From Methanobacteriota archaeon (GTDB lineage Archaea; Thermoplasmatota; Poseidoniia; Poseidoniales; Poseidoniaceae), in the NCBI GenBank assembly GCA_002726845.1, contig PBSP01000026.1, positions 11,119 to 27,484 on the forward strand: a stretch of 16,366 bases of DNA. Direction: 5' to 3'. The notes beneath the pieces were generated by a model, which saw only the letters and a list, made by a program, of their open reading frames with translations, did not search any database and was not told the DNA's origin. A program made the translations under genes and the position numbers. This document shows positions 16,112 through 16,366 of the stretch, piece after piece (positions within the stretch are counted from its first letter, which is position 1; every line of letters starts with the position of its first letter).

Positions 16112-16366
16112 TTGCAAGCATTGTTTCGTTGGCTTGACCTCAATGAAGGACCGAGATGCTTGTTGGCTACCTGTTCAATCGGTAAGCAAGACCCCTCGAC
16201 GCTCAGTTTAATCGATTGGGATGAATTGAGAAGCTTCAAAACACAAAAAAGGACAAACGAACATCTCTCCGCTCGGTGGCTTTTGGAGAAGGCTTTAGTG
16301 CAGTGGGGAGGGATTGACTGCAACCAGATATCTGTCGATCGTACAGAACAACGTGCACCGTATTTG
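16112..16366 (+). CDS. Probable Sfp-type 4'-phosphopantetheinyl transferase, N-terminal part (runs off the window)
   Basis: An open frame of 85 codons reaches the window end. The segment LRSFKTQKRTNEHLSARWLLEKAL, followed by QISVDRTEQRAPYL, has the Sfp-family pattern in which an R..E...AR.LL helix precedes a strand ending in GKPyL. The magnesium and WxxKE motifs would lie beyond the window. Such enzymes transfer phosphopantetheine from CoA to carrier domains, which fits a gene 10 bases after the three-carrier megasynthase. No ATG or GTG is available in frame after the last upstream stop (16034-16036). I chose TTG 16112; TTG 16121 is an alternative, and the GAGTG at 16100-16104 over the synthase stop is a weak ribosome-binding site. 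Because the carriers show Thr instead of Ser, its acceptor specificity is of real interest. Confidence 0.72.
   Translation, partial: MQALFRWLDLNEGPRCLLATCSIGKQDPSTLSLIDWDELRSFKTQKRTNEHLSARWLLEKALVQWGGIDCNQISVDRTEQRAPYL

Overview
The window reads as a piece of an archaeal genome. The best guess is a planktonic marine Thermoplasmatota of the Ca. Poseidoniales (Marine Group II) kind. The reasons are a gene for a divergent TATA-binding-protein (TBP) family member, an archaeal-type TatD-related TIM-barrel hydrolase, two secreted or surface proteins anchored by a single C-terminal membrane helix, and very tight gene packing. The lineage is inferred from gene content and was not tested by phylogeny. 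All recognisable genes are on the + strand, and no gap exceeds about 110 bases.

Layout: (1) 1-3030 is the 3' part of a very large surface protein made of beta-rich, Ig-like modules, with a C-terminal transmembrane helix and a short cytoplasmic tail. (2) 3017-5280 is a compact run of three genes: an unrecognised 277-residue protein, a TBP-family protein whose stop/start overlap couples it to the first, and a metal-dependent hydrolase. It ends at a T-tract. (3) 5342-6424 is a signal-peptide protein with Ig-like repeats, one membrane helix and a strongly acidic tail. (4) 6535 to the window end is a lipid or polyketide operon: a FabI-type enoyl-ACP reductase, a 2920-residue multidomain synthase, and the N-terminal half of a probable Sfp-type phosphopantetheinyl transferase.

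The operon in (4) is the centre of interest. The synthase reads KS1 - AT - degenerate carrier-like domain - KS2 - three tandem carrier domains - KR (with structural half) - DH. Together with the separate FabI-like reductase it has condensation, ketoreduction, dehydration and enoyl reduction, which is a full reductive cycle. The neighbouring transferase could load the carriers. No thioesterase is visible. Archaeal membrane lipids are isoprenoid ethers, so an acyl-chain assembly line in this setting is unexpected. All three carrier domains have threonine where the phosphopantetheine-bearing serine normally sits, and each threonine uses a different codon, so the residue appears to be maintained by selection.

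Translation signals: three internal operon genes show a GAGG(T/G) motif about 6 bases before the ATG. I used this spacing to choose the FabI start. I saw no tRNA, rRNA, CRISPR array, insertion sequence or attachment site.
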